Shown piece after piece: positions 50,840 through 63,394 of a DNA stretch of 64,000 nucleotides. Both the position numbers and the translations under genes were made by a program. How positions within the stretch are numbered: position 1 is the first letter of the stretch; each line of letters opens with the position of its first letter. Source of the stretch: Watersipora subatra (lineage: Eukaryota; Bryozoa; Gymnolaemata; Cheilostomatida; Watersiporidae); contig NC_088711.1 of the NCBI RefSeq assembly GCF_963576615.1, positions 11,836,869-11,900,868 on the forward strand. The letters run 5' to 3'. The notes under the pieces were generated by a model. That model did not search any database. It saw nothing but the letters and a program-made list of their open reading frames with translations, and was not told where the DNA came from.

Positions 50840-53800
50840 AATTTTTGTCAACAATTGTCAAATTAGTTTTTTGAATTTTTCAAGACCAACTCTGCTTATG
50901 AAAATTTTTTAAAAGTATTCTTATCATATTATATTATTATACAAATATATAGAGAAAAGTCTTAAATATAGTTTTCAAGCAATATAAGAACAAATACATT
51001 TGATCCTTCCGTTGTTCCGTTATAGGAGATTCAAGGATGTTTAAAAAAACTTTATTCTATTTTTACAAGCGCATTTTTACAAGCACCCAAACAATATAAC
51101 ACTAAAATGCAATGATCATACCAATATTAGGATGGCTGTAAAATGATATAACAATAATAGCATATTTATGTCTGCAAGTATAAACATAGTACAAACTTGA
51201 ACTAACATAAAAATGTAGTTTATGTTATGAGTTGATCATCGTCTACCTTCGGTAGCTGCGAAATAATTAGTAAATAAAACTTACTTGGAACTTTTATGTC
51301 TGTACTTCTGTATATAGTTGATAGCTCTATATTCATGTACACTGTATTGTACTTTTTGTTCGTTTATATACATAAAGACTGCTATTGAGAAAGTAACTTG
51401 AAATCAGTCAGTTTGGGTTAAAAGGAATTGATTTTTAAACATGATGTTAAAGGGAACTAACCGATTAAATCTATAGCAATTATGATTTGTCAACTTAAAT
51501 TGTTTCAGTAAGAACAAGATAAAACCTACATCTTATTTTGTTTGTAAAAAGTCGTAGAAGAATCAAACATGGTATGAGACTCAAATGTCAGAAATGTCCC
51601 ATTTTGATAGTGACAATATATTTTTTGAATTTTTGAAAGCCTCACAAACGTGTGACAGAAGAAGGCAATTACAAAGGTAGCTACAATGCTAACGTCCGCT
51701 TAAGTCAAGCTATTTTACAGTTTTAATCAGTTTGAATGCTCATCGTATTCTACACAAGCACTGTGTTCAGGAAATTAACAAAAATTTCATATTGTGTAAT
51801 TTTTAAGTTTGAAATGCTGAAATTTAAAGACGGTTTTGTATTTTCTAAACTTAGCCCTCTCTATGCAAACACCTTTCTATGCAGACCCGTATAGAGCATG
51901 GAAAAAATCTATTGTTGAAGTATACGTGTGCCCCCAAATTAAGAGTTATCTGCTAAATGCCACTTTTAACCATAGTATTCAACATGAAAATAACTCTATT
52001 GATTAGAAGATGTTTTTTTAAATGAATTCAATAACTAATATTTTAATATTTTTCAAACAGATTTGTTATGCACACGCACTCGGTTATTACGGCTTACAAA
52101 TGTAAAATATCAATGAAGAGTTTGCAGACAGTTTTTTTAACATCTACATTATGCATACACCATTTTGACAGTGTTTGTAGTCACTGACAATGTGTGTAGC
52201 CATTTAATAGTGTCAGGGTGCGTAGCCACTGCAAATATCAACATTACGCATTGGCGGTGTGTAATGTCGGGTGTAGCTAAGCTTTGAAATTTGGTTGGTG
52301 TAAGCTTTTAAATGAGTACAGATATTTTATTTACTTACCTTACTATTTACTCTATACTGTTATCTTATTTTACCCGCTGTCAACGATAGCATCTTCTCCA
52401 ATCATCCCAAAGGCCTCTTTAATCGAAAACCGTACACAGTTAGAATTTGAGCTTTCTATGCACACCCCTTCCGGGCTGGAAATCCTAAAAAACACTATAT
52501 TTATTAGTAAAAAATGCTTTTCATGGTTTTCAGCAATAATCTTGGATGGTCAAGACAAGTCAGAACTTGGTATTTCTAATATGGAATGGAAGGAGGCAGC
52601 AGTCAAGATCTTTCCATTTTCATTGTGGAAACATTTTGACTGTAGTATTATTCGCCTACATGCTGCTCTGCATTAACAGTATTAGTCGATTGTATGACAA
52701 GATTTAGCTACCAAGGGAGATATTAACAGCTGTACACAGGTCCAGAAAGAGAGGTTTAACAAGCTTGTTAAACATTTCATAATTATCCGTGCTTGCACGA
52801 GTAGCCAACACACAAAAATATTGCCAAATTACTTCATGCGCGATTTTAATTTTGGTAAGAAACTTTTATTACTTTGAGAAATATATATACATGTATATAG
52901 ATAAAAGATAGATAGTCAGTGTAAACAAGCACTGGAACTTTGGACAAGTGTAAAAGGCCAAGTGACCTACGGGCTCTTTTTGTGTAGTCACTGAAGCCTC
53001 ACCACTAACTACTCCCTTTTAGATGTGAGTGAACTTAAAGCTGCAGGTGGTTTGATTCAATTCATCCTTAGGTAAACCAGTCAGCAAGTAGCATATACTG
53101 AGGTTGTAGTGAAATTGGTCAACCAGAATTAGCTTGGTACGGAAAACACATGACTTAGCTGTTTACCACACTGTTGCATTCTGTACACTCCTGTATTCGG
53201 TACGCTGATGTATTCTGGGAACTGATGTATTCTGTATGCTGATGTATTTTGTACACTGATATATTCTGTATACTGTCGTATTATATACACAGTTACATTA
53301 TTCACAGATTTCTGATGTGATTAGACCTAGAGTTCAGCTATGACTGTCTAAAACAATTTGTTTTTAAGTTTGTTCTACAATTCGTGTGGCAAAGTGCAAT
53401 TTTGCTAAGACTTTATCCTCAAGGAGTCTAGATAATCAGAATGTGGTGACACATTGAAGATTCTACACTTGTTCCAATCTAGAACAAATCTGCATTGTAA
53501 TAACAGCCCAACTCCTAGAGACACCCACAACTAGCCTGAAATAATCACTCAGCCACCCTAATACAATATGAACACTAATATTCATGCAACAGTTTTAGTG
53601 CCTGAGCTAGGGCTTAGCATCAGTTAGTTGAGAAATGCTACTGTAACGCACCATATCACCAATATTTACTTCTTGCTACGAACCAGTTCAATCGGTAAGC
53701 GGTAATTGGTCCTAAAACAACAATACGCCACTTGTCTGATAGTGTTAGTATCATAGTCGAGGGTAGTTCAATCCTTATCATCGAATCTACGAATCTACGC

Positions 53801-54410
53801 AGACATTTTGCTCACTCAGCTATAACCGAGCAGAAGCAGCGAGCCGCTCAACAGATCACAACGGTAAGTTTCCTACAATAACACTTTTACTAGTCAATCC
53901 AGAGTGGTTGATCGCTCATTGACATTTCTTGAGGCAGTCAGCAACATCTACTTAACAGCATTGCCAAACTCCTAAACATAAACTGAGACTTTTTAAGCTA
54001 TATTCGTTGGTGAGAGCGAGTTGATTACATCTAATATCTCTATAATACTATTTGCATTTTATTGGAACTGCCCTAACATGAGACTGGACTTACAAAGGAC
54101 AGATATACAGCAGCATGTTCGATCATGATCATATCTAATCGCTTCTATTGTAGTCTCTGTATGCTTAATGTGGCTTACAAGCTTCTTCTGTACTTGTCAT
54201 GACTTATGGGCTTCTATCATACTTGAAGTGACATGAAGTTTCGTTGTACTTGATATGACTTACAGGCTTCTCTTGTACTTGACATGACCTGAACACTTTC
54301 AAAACATGTCAAGTAACTGACTTGAAGCCCATCAATTTCAAGAAACTAACTCTAAGTTGGAGCTTTAATCAAAGAAAAATATAGAAAATGCTTAAAAGCG
54401 CACACTACTC
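50840..54410. other. Intergenic region, no gene recognised
   Basis: AT-rich. A 130-codon frame at 52284-52676 has no domain, strong compositional bias and no splice context. A few degenerate copies of the tgtattctgtacactgatg unit at 53180-53290 foreshadow the array at 54.4 kb. Confidence 0.45.
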
Positions 54411-54412
54411 AC

Positions 54413-54870
54413 TTACTCTACACACTGTTGTATTCTGTATACGAATGTATTCTGCGCACTGATGTACTCTACACACTGCTGTATTCTGTACACTGATGCA
54501 TTCTGCACACTAACATATTCTGTACACTGATGTATTCTGTACACTGATGTGTTTTGTACACTGATGTATCCTGTACACTGATGTATTTTGTACACTGACG
54601 TATTTTGTACACTGAATATATTCTACACACAGATGTAGTTTGTATACTGATGTATTCTGTATACTGATGTATTTTGTATACTGATGTATTCTGGGCACTG
54701 ATGTATTCTGTGTACCAATTTATTCTGTACACTGATGTATTCTGTGTACTGTTGTATTCCGTACACTGCGGTATTCTGTACACTGATGTAATCTGTACAC
54801 TGATGTATTCTGTGTACTGATGTATTCTGTAAACTGATATATTCTTTACAGAGTTCTTTAACACATTCTT
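54413..54870. repeat. 19-bp minisatellite, about 23 copies
   Basis: Units close to tgtacactgatgtattct with variants gtatactg, gcacactg and gtgtactg. Frames of 60-134 codons on the minus strand are repeat artefacts. Confidence 0.94.
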
Positions 54871-54914
54871 CATTGTTACATGATAAGTTCATTGGAAAAC
54901 CCTGTTAGCCAATG

Positions 54915-55620
54915 AACTTACCATGTATTATATCACCTTTAGTATATCATCTATACCATATCACATATGGCATATCACTAGTAATATATCACCTTTAGTA
55001 TATCATCTATACCATATCACATATAGCATATCACTAGTAATATATCACCTTTAGTATATCAACTATACCATATCACATATAGCATATCACTAGTAATATA
55101 TCACCTTTAGTGTATCATCTATACCATATCACATATAGCATATCACTAGTAATATATCACCTTTAGTATATCATCTATACCATATCACATATAGCATATC
55201 ACTAGTAATATATCACCTTTAGTGTATCATCTATACCATATCACATATAGCATATCACTAGTAATATATCACCTTTAGTGTATCATCTATACCATATCAC
55301 ATATAGCATATCACTAGTAATATATCACCTTTAGTATATCATCTATACCATATCACATATAGCATATCACTAGTAATATATCACCTGTAGTATATCATCT
55401 ATACCATATCACATATAGCATATCACTAGTAATATATCACCTTTAGTGTATCATCTATACCATATCACATATAGCATATCACTAGTAATATATCACCTTT
55501 AGTGTATCATCTATACCATATCACATATAGCATATCACTAGTAATATATCTCCTTTAGTGTATCATCTATACCATATCACATATAGCATATCACTAGTAA
55601 TATATCACCTGTAGCGTATT
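54915..55620. repeat. 56-bp satellite, about 12 copies
   Basis: Units of exactly 56 bp (tatcacctttagtatatcat, ctataccatatcacatata, gcatatcactagtaata). Copies differ mostly at ttagtgta versus ttagtata. All parts are variants of a shorter tatcac motif, which suggests that the 56-bp unit was built from a smaller repeat. Confidence 0.96.
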
Positions 55621-55890
55621 GCCTGTTGCGTATCACTTGTAATATATTACCTGTAACGTATCACCTAGCATATCACCTGTAGGATATCACCTGTAGTGTA
55701 TTCCTTGTAATGTATCACCAGCAGGATATCACCTGTACCGTGTCACCTGTAGCGTATCGCCTGTAGCATACCACCTGCAGCGTACCACCTGTAGAGTAGC
55801 ATCTGTACCGTATCACCTGAAAGGTATCTATCACCTGTAGCGTATCACATGTAGTTTACTACCAATAGCATATCACCTGTAGTGTATCAC
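55621..55890. repeat. Degenerate ~18-bp repeat leading to caspase exon
   Basis: Irregular units of tatcacctgtagcg continue the 56-bp array and stop about 30 bp before the ankyrin-caspase exon acceptor. Confidence 0.9.
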
Positions 55891-55923
55891 TTGCTGTGTA
55901 CAAGAAATGCATTGTTGCAGACT

Positions 55924-57459
55924 ATGGACAGTTTAACGCCAGATTTACAAAGTGGATGTAGACAAGAATTAAAAGACCTGCATGAAAAAGTCATAGCAAG
56001 TGTGCGACGCGGGTGTGCTAAAACCCTGAAAGACCTTCTCCAACCTGTTCGACGAACAAAAAATTGTTATATACTGCTTTCTCGGATTAGTAAGACTGGC
56101 CAATTCCCTCTACACTATTCTATCAATGAGATGGTGTGTGAGGACGGAGAGAAAACTGACAGACTAGACATAGTACGTGTCATCATAGATAGCCTGAGAC
56201 GAGAGGATCGGTACAGACACTTTGAGCTACAGGATAAACTGAACTCGCATACTGCTTTACACACAGCAGCAGTTAATGGTGAGATGGAAGTCATCAGAGA
56301 AATTCTGAATTCCATAACTAGCGTCGAGCAACAAAAATTGATAGACAGGCGTGACAAACACGGACGAACCGTATTGGATTGTACCAACAGAAGGGAGATT
56401 AAGGACTTCTTTAAAACTTTTGAGAACGGACAAGCCATGCCAGATGACAACAGCAGTGATGATGGATGCGCAACCTTGGACCACGATGATCTGGTGTCTC
56501 ACCCTGAACAAAGTGCACATCCAGAAGAGATGATTCCTTGGCTATGGGGGAAAGATGAAGGAGTGGGTACACAAAGGTTTCACCCCGAAACGGTAAATGC
56601 TGAAACCGCTTTCAAGTACTTTGATGAAATGCTCAAATTTGTTAAGGCAGAGAATAGCTATGATGTTTTAATGGATGAGTTGAAAAATTCTAATGGTCAA
56701 ACTATCCTTCATCTTGCAGTAATTCACAGACAAGATCATTTGGTCGAAGAATTGCTCAAAATGCTTCCGAAATCTGAAAGCCTTCAGAAATTGATATTGA
56801 TGCCATGCGGAAAAGGAAAAACATCCCTTCACTACGCAAGTTTAACGAGTTCGTTATCTGTCGTAAACCTCCTTCTAGAGCACTGCACGGGAGTACGACG
56901 GTGGCGCTTGTTGTCAGCACATTGTCTCGAAGGAAAGACTGCTTTACATTATACCTGCCAAGTTGATTCTCTTGATATCGCTCTATCACTTTTACACCAT
57001 TCAGGTGAGAATGACTGGGAGTTGGTTTGTGCAAATTCAAAAAATCTTGCGTGTAAAAGTGCAAAAACAGAAATGAGCATGCTACTGAAGCAGGTAGAAA
57101 CACACTACTGGAAAGCGATATACAGGCGTCCTATGACTCACATATTTTATAACACCTTCGATGACTATCCGCCGCGTACAAAACGACAGGGAGCAGAAGA
57201 AGAGAAAGATCAAATGGTAGAAGCATTTATCAACTTTGGTCAGCAGCCGCAGGTGCATTGTGGGTTCACAGAAGAAAAGTTACGAAGTGAAATTGCAAAA
57301 GCAATTCAGGCGGAGGGAGAGCGCATTTCAGGAATAGTTGTGGTTCTTATGAGCCATGGCGAAGAGTACATAGTCTACGATGAGAACTACAGAGAAATTA
57401 GGCTTCAGAGCATGCTGAATATTTTGTGCCACAATGACTTGCTCAATGGCAAACCAAAG
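55924..57459 (+). CDS. Ankyrin-repeat caspase, partial (large exon)
   Basis: Caspases are cysteine proteases of cell death and inflammation. The ATG at 55924 follows ttgttgcag, a likely acceptor, and begins MDSLTPDLQSGCRQELKD. The frame runs 512 codons to the donor aag/gtaaga in phase 0. Ankyrin motifs are near residues 102-165 (HTALHTAAVNGEMEVIREIL) and 258-375 (GQTILHLAVIHRQDHLVEEL, KTSLHYASLTSSLSVVNLLL, KTALHYTCQVDSLDIALSLL). The caspase p20 part starts near 404 and includes SGIVVVLMSHGEEYIVYDEN with catalytic His478. It stops at LLNGKPK, directly before where the QAC(R/G)G active-site cysteine is expected. No CARD, DED or death domain is visible. The remaining exons were not found in the window. 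Confidence 0.85.
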
Positions 57460-57480
57460 GTAAGATAGATATATAGATTG
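57460..57480 (+). other. Intron donor of ankyrin-caspase gene
   Basis: aaag/gtaagat is a good donor; the frame reaches TAG three codons later, so splicing is required for an active protease. Confidence 0.7.
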
Positions 57481-58506
57481 TAGAGATGCCCCGATTCTAA
57501 TTTCACCAGCCGATTCAGATACCGATTCGATATACCGATTCTTAATGAAAAATAATCCGATTCATATACCGATTCAGATTCTTTTGTGTTGCATAGATAG
57601 TTGTTTATTTGTTATGCAAGTATAAATATAATGCCAAGAAAATATAAATATTAATGTATTTATTTGTTTGTATTTATGAAAAAAGATATACATGTATATA
57701 TATTCACATACTGACATACCGTGCATCTAATAACAAAACAGTCCATGTTTCTTGAAATATGTTATTATTAATGGTAATTACAGTTAGTGGTACAATTTTC
57801 TCTGTGATAATGAAGACTCTTTTCTACTGCTGAACGAACGGCTGCGCCTGTACAAGTCTAAAGCAAATAAATGCGTCTTTTAATTACCGTTAGTGATTCA
57901 AATATCTCAGTGAGACGTCTTTATCTTCTATCACTATCGATGTAGCCAGTCGTACTGAAGGACTCGCACGCTACAGATGATGGAGGGCAGGCTAAACACC
58001 GATAAGCCACTGAGGTTATTTTATGCAATACAAACGATACATCATATCGTCAGGATCAAGAGAGAGATAGATAACTTTATGCATCAACTGCTCAAATTAC
58101 TTTCGCAATGCTAGTAAATAGAAACATTCTTGTTGCTCGTTATGGTTCTCTTGTTTGTGATTGGCTGCAACAAATCATATCGCTGTAATTGGGAAATACC
58201 GCGCTTGGTGATTACGTCCTGACTAAAGCCAAAATATTATGCAGCTGTGTGGATGTTTATTAAGCTATAGACATGAAATATATTGTTAGAAAGGCTCGGA
58301 AATCATTAGATAAAAGCAAGGAACTTGCAGCTGATGATTTGTTATTAAAGTAGCAGGCTGAAATACAGGTTTCTGCTAAATAGTTGATATGTAAAAAGTA
58401 TCTGAAGTGTCCGATTTTTTAAGAAAAGATCGGCCGATACCGATTCAGATACTTTACCCATATCGGCACCGATACCGATTCCGATATTGAAATCGGGGCA
58501 ACTCTA
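57481..58506. mobile_element. hAT MITE with perfect 8-bp target duplication
   Basis: Ends tagagatgccccgatt and inverted tagagttgccccgatt, flanked on both sides by the identical 8-bp sequence atagattg (57473-57480 and 58507-58514). Subterminal accgattc(a/g)gata repeats occur at both ends. 8-bp duplications and such ends define hAT transposons. The 1026-bp element has no transposase frame. It inserted 20 bp after the caspase exon donor. Confidence 0.95.
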
Positions 58507-58559
58507 ATAGATTGATATATAGATATACTAGCTGTATATTGGACAGCTTAGACAAAAAA

Positions 58560-58900
58560 TTGATTTGTATTTAACATATAACAACATTTGCCATTCTAAC
58601 TTTCAAACTACATATCATGAGAAGCGTTTTGTGTAATTGAAATAAATTAAGAGAAAAAATAAAAACAACTGTAAAGGTTTTCATACTTTGTCAAACAACT
58701 GTACCTTTTAAACTTCATATCATGAGGAAATAGTTTTGTGCAAGGACAACTAACATGTAATTAAAAATAAATAAAAGAACTGTAGAGGTTTTCAAACAAC
58801 TTTAAATTTAAAATTTCATAACTTGAAAGAAGTGTTTCGTTGAAATAAATTAGAAGGAAAAATTGAAATGTAAAGGTGTTTAAATGTAAATGTAAAATTA
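58560..58900. repeat. Degenerate ~110-bp tandem repeat, three copies
   Basis: Blocks cttcatatcatgag, gttttgtg, aaataaa and aactgtaaaggtttt recur three times with many changes. Confidence 0.65.
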
Positions 58901-59451
58901 TTAGCAAGTAATAGCTAAATATAGTCGATTTCACTACGATTACAATCAAAAATTACTTTGTATAAAATTATATGAGTTCAATTCGTTTCAGTGTTGGCAT
59001 GCAAAAATTGGCATGTAGGCTAATATCGTAAGCTATAGACGTACATAGAGTGGTATGGAAACCCATAGTCATTATCTAATGCAGTCACCTTCTAGTAAAA
59101 ATCATCATCATTAAAAATAGTACCAAAATACTATGTTAACCTTAGTAACTATAGGTACCTACAATGACTTTACCGCATTTTTTGGTTATGATCTGTGGGC
59201 CCAAGATAATATAACATTACAATGTATTATGTGAAGAATTTTTACCTTCGAGACAGACGTGTAACATAACTACTGAAACAAACCTAAATGAATTTAGTTT
59301 ACTAAACGCATACTTGAAAGAAGTTTTAGTGTGTATTTTAATAAACTTCAAACTTTTAACATTAAATTTATCATTGCTAAACGTTTTTATTATAACGGAT
59401 ACCGGATATACCGTATAACGGATACGGATAACTCGCCATGGCAAGTTCAGC

Positions 59452-59700
59452 GACGTATATTTTTTAATAACGTATATAATCAGTACACAGATCACCAAAT
59501 TTTAAATTCGAGATAAATTATTGTCTATATCGTTGGGCGGAATCAATTAGCCCTAACGAAAAAAAAACCAAGAAGAATTGTGTCGCATAAACTTAGGTCC
59601 TAAAATATTTCCTAACAGAGGCATCGTATCGTGTGGGCGCAAGCGTGTAGCTAACATAATTAGCATGCGCATGGTGTATATGTAAACACCTTTGGTCAAT
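59452..59700 (+). repeat. Dispersed repeat, copy 1
   Basis: Contains aacgtatataatcagtac, aaattttaaattcgagataa, cttaggtcc and gcatgcgcatg(g)tgta. It matches 61096-61290 in the same orientation. No coding content; family unknown. Confidence 0.8.
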
Positions 59701-59703
59701 ATG

Positions 59704-59878
59704 CTGTTCTAGCTGAGTGGTAGAGTGTCTGGATAAGAAACTTGTTGATGCATTCGTCGTGAGTTCAAATCCATCAAAACATGGAATTTTAATATCAAGA
59801 TTTTAATAGCTATAGCTGGACAATCAAAATGACAAACACACATGCGACCAATTTTGAGAAATATATATAGATAGATAA
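59704..59878 (+). mobile_element. tRNA-derived SINE
   Basis: A-box-like agctgagtggtagagtg and B-box-like gagttcaaatcc, then ctatagctggacaatc, gacaaacacacatgcgacc and an atatatagatagat end as in the other copies. Confidence 0.65.
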
Positions 59879-59896
59879 TGTGTGGTGTATGATAGT

Positions 59897-60085
59897 TAGA
59901 TAAGTTTAACTTTATTTACACCGGTCAGTGCTGCTTAAAGCAAACTAGACTATGAGACAAAAACAAAAAATAGTAAAGTAAATAATGTGTAAGAGGAAAG
60001 CTATTTTTGCATAACGATGTTCTATAATGCAAATTGGCAAGATGTTGGTGTCTAGTATAAGCCACAGTATAAGGTGTTGTGGTTT
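59897..60085 (+). repeat. Dispersed repeat, partner of 39136-39300
   Basis: Shares aactttatttacacc, gctgcttaaagcaaa, ttttgcataacg and gatgttggtgtct with the copy in Sp17-like intron 3. A 75-codon minus-strand frame overlapping it is not a gene. Confidence 0.7.
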
Positions 60086-60235
60086 TTTAGAGAAGTAGTA
60101 ATGTACTGGATAGTCAAACAGATTGTAGATACAATTACAGTATTTTAAACAGCAAATGTTTAAAAAACACATTTAGCTTCTCAGCATTTAGACACTGATA
60201 GTAACTGTCCATATCAGGTAAGACCTGATATTAGC

Positions 60236-60275
60236 CCTGTCCCAAATTATGTACGTGTACATAATTTGGGACAGG
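60236..60275. repeat. 40-bp near-perfect palindrome
   Basis: cctgtcccaaattatgtac and its inverse are separated by two bases. A symmetric site of this length could extrude as a cruciform or be the touching ends of a deleted inverted-repeat element. Confidence 0.92.
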
Positions 60276-60778
60276 TATTTTAGATAATGATACGTAATAA
60301 CAATAGTTGCATCATTTATATGCAAGTTCTTATTTAAATTATAACAGTTTTTAAAAAAAGCTTTACAAAAAATAATGTTAACATTGATTATAGTTTATTT
60401 GCTATAGCTAACATACTGATATATCAAACTAATGAAATGCCAAAGCATTACAATATGCGGGCTTATGATTGGTCCAACTACAGAGAGCAATGGCTATAAT
60501 AATTAGGGCTTTTCAGTACCTTTTTACAATTGGTTAATTTGGCGGCAAATAAGGTATTCAAGTTTTCAAAAAATCTGACATGCTAAAAAATTGTGATTTA
60601 GATGATGAGCTTCTGTATCCTATTCTACTTACTTCAAATAATTTTCATAGTTTTTTGGACTACCATGCATTGTTGAATTTAGCAATATGATAGGCATTAT
60701 TTCTAGTTAGTTTTATTATGTATATATATATATATATATTTTTTTTTTAAGGCATTAGACATTGTGTAACTTCTGAGA

Positions 60779-60846
60779 ATACATGTATTTAATATTTAAC
60801 AAAATATTAAATATTAAATACATGTATTTAATATTTAACAAAATAT
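60779..60846. repeat. AT palindrome with direct repeat
   Basis: tacatgtatttaatatttaa occurs twice directly, with its inverse between, giving overlapping palindromes. Confidence 0.85.
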
Positions 60847-61095
60847 CAATACAACAAAGATGTTTTAATTTGAACTCAACGAAATAACGTAAAAATATTT
60901 TTTAAACGAACAAAATCTTTGTTCGTATTTAATGATTGTGGAGCGCAAGGTACCAAATCAGAATCTAAAAACCATAATGAAGCTGGAAAAAGTCTTCTGG
61001 GCAGCTGGAATAAATAAGTAGTGAAATAAATGTAGATGTAAAATAAATAGCAAGTATGTAAACTAAGAAATGTCGATGCAATGTATATATATATA

Positions 61096-61290
61096 TATAT
61101 CAGTAACGTATATAATCAGTACAAAAATTGCCAAATTTTAGGTTCGAGATAAATTATTAGCCCTCAAGAAAAAAAATGAAGAAGCATCGCGTTACATATA
61201 CTTAGGTCCCAAAAATAATTCTGTATCGTAACTCATGAACGCAAGGCTAAAATAATTAGCACACGCATGATGTATGCGGTATATGAAAAC
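61096..61290 (+). repeat. Dispersed repeat, copy 2
   Basis: Same orientation as 59452-59700; preceded by a (ta)n run as copy 1 is preceded by TA-rich DNA. Confidence 0.8.
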
Positions 61291-61587
61291 AGAAGTTTAA
61301 CAGAAGGGTAAGAAGTGCAAAAAGAGAAGATACGTAGGTGTATTTATCCTTTGTAAACTCATTTCAGCGTTACGCTTGATTGTAGTGAATTGTATCTACT
61401 TGTTCTGTCTTTTCATGCTTATAGAGCTTGTGTAATAATGAGGCATACTCATTCACCAATCACCTTGCTTGAAACAATTACAGTTGTGCATGAGACTCAT
61501 TCAGTACAAAACAACTTGTACGCAGAACCCATTTGCAAGTGGCTAGTCAGCGCTGACTTCCACAACAATAGTTTGACAAATAGTGTT

Positions 61588-62665
61588 TGAAGCACATCAA
61601 TTAAAGCATCAATTATGTCAGCACTGTTTCAGCTTATTCAGGTTCTTCAATATCATGGCTTTCAAATGAGCCATTGTTTGACATGATGAGACAGACATTG
61701 GTTGGTGTTTATAGGATTTTCCCAAAGCTCTACCACAAAAATGTTTTATGATATAGGCTCGCAAATTATGACGTCGCAATTTTCAAATTCTGTGTTGGGT
61801 GCTCTAACTGCTTATTTTAATCGCTTACCGCTTATACAATGTATTTATCAACTACGATAATGACGCTAGTGGCAGGTGAAGGTCGGACGACTCCAGAGAA
61901 CCAATGAAGATGACAAAGGAATCAGTGTCATTAGCTCTCCATGTGCAGATTATTTCTATGATAAATAGCTCAGATTCCAAGCATCATACTATGTTTTCCT
62001 GATGATATTATGCACTAGCCCTCTCTTTTTATTGTGATGTTGAGGGGCACGACTGAGGCTAATTAATTTCAAGCATTGTGGGATCTCGCGAGAGTGCAAT
62101 CTACATATAGTCCTAGGGCCACGCCGCTGCAGGTCACAATTTAATCGATGTGATTTCATTACCTTTATCAACGACAATATACTTATTGAAGCATAATCAT
62201 ATTTAGAAAGCAACATGGAAAGCGATATGAATTCTTCAGATAATAATACTATACTACAACTAAGGGTGAAAAAAGCAAACTCTAACAATCACCGAAGATC
62301 TATTAACCCAGAACATGTGTTTGTATTGGTCGGGTGTTAGCACGATCCTCAGGCATTGTTGATTATTTAGAATCCTAGTTTATTATTAGCGCTCTCTGGG
62401 TTTAAGAGCACCGATTGTCACAGAAAAGCGCAGCGTCAATGGCAGCGAAAGGGATCGACGGCCTAAGGCTAAATGCTAATTATGACATCACATTGTGGGA
62501 ATGACAACCAAGTGTTTTTTTATTGCAGGACATACTTGTGACACCCTGTTTTTCATAGTTCTATTATTCTTTGTGTATTGAATATAGGCTCATTTGAAAG
62601 CCAAGACTCTGAAGTACTGAAATATATGATAAAAGTACTGATATAATTGATGTGCTTTAAAATAA
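61588..62665. repeat. Fold-back element about 1.1 kb
   Basis: The left arm (61588-61665: catcaattatgtcagcac, ggctttcaaatgagcc) is inverted at 62590-62665. Similarity continues inward with gaps (tatgacgtcgcaa versus inverted ttatgacatcaca). The small frames inside, including 99 codons on the minus strand, show no domain. Confidence 0.75.
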
Positions 62666-62669
62666 CTTT

Positions 62670-63390
62670 CTCTGCTTAAAGAATGAATATTAGATGGAAG
62701 ATTGTAAAGCAACTAGCAATGATATTTTCAAAATAAATTTTGTATGTAATTTGTACATGTCACATAAGTTGAAATGAGTGAAAAATCTAACTGTCCAGTA
62801 AAAAAATTATTACACAAACCATATATATTTATAAGTTATTATATAAATTTAATACAAGCACGGCAAACCCACCTGAACTCACTAGCTTTGGCAGAACATA
62901 ATCGAATATTCTAAGTTAGAGGAGACAACTACTGCTTGCAGTCACATATTTATCGCTTAGTTGTAATAAAAATGTGCCACCAGCCAGTATCTAGTGTTAA
63001 TGGTAAAAATAACACTATGTTATTCACATGGCTCGCTTAAAATTTATGAGTGGCTCGTGTCATACAAGACTTTGATAAGAAATCTGATAGCTAGCTGAGC
63101 CATTAGTGTTCCCTGTAACAATATTAACTCACACGATACATGATTTTACTTGTTGCGTATTTTTTAAGCTGAACTTTAAGAATAACGCTTTTCAAACGTA
63201 ACCTATATGTTGTATCATTCATTCGATTTGATCGATTACTTGTTGCCATTTTTATGATTCTTGTATGGCATAATTTAAAAAAATTCTGTTTGAAATTAAA
63301 ATATCATTAATAACTCACCATTTCAAATTTTTATTCCAAAAAAACTACTCTTTCCATGAAAACGTTTAATATGATCAGACCCGCTGTCAT
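62670..63390. other. No gene recognised
   Basis: AT-rich; nothing supportable. Missing caspase exons (a frame around QAC(R/G)G) were looked for here and not seen. Confidence 0.4.
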
Positions 63391-63394
63391 TAGA

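Noticed and set aside
52284-52676. 130-codon plus-strand frame
   Set aside because: No recognisable domain, biased composition, no splice or regulatory context.
54413-54892. Minus-strand frames up to 134 codons
   Set aside because: Artefacts of the 19-bp minisatellite.
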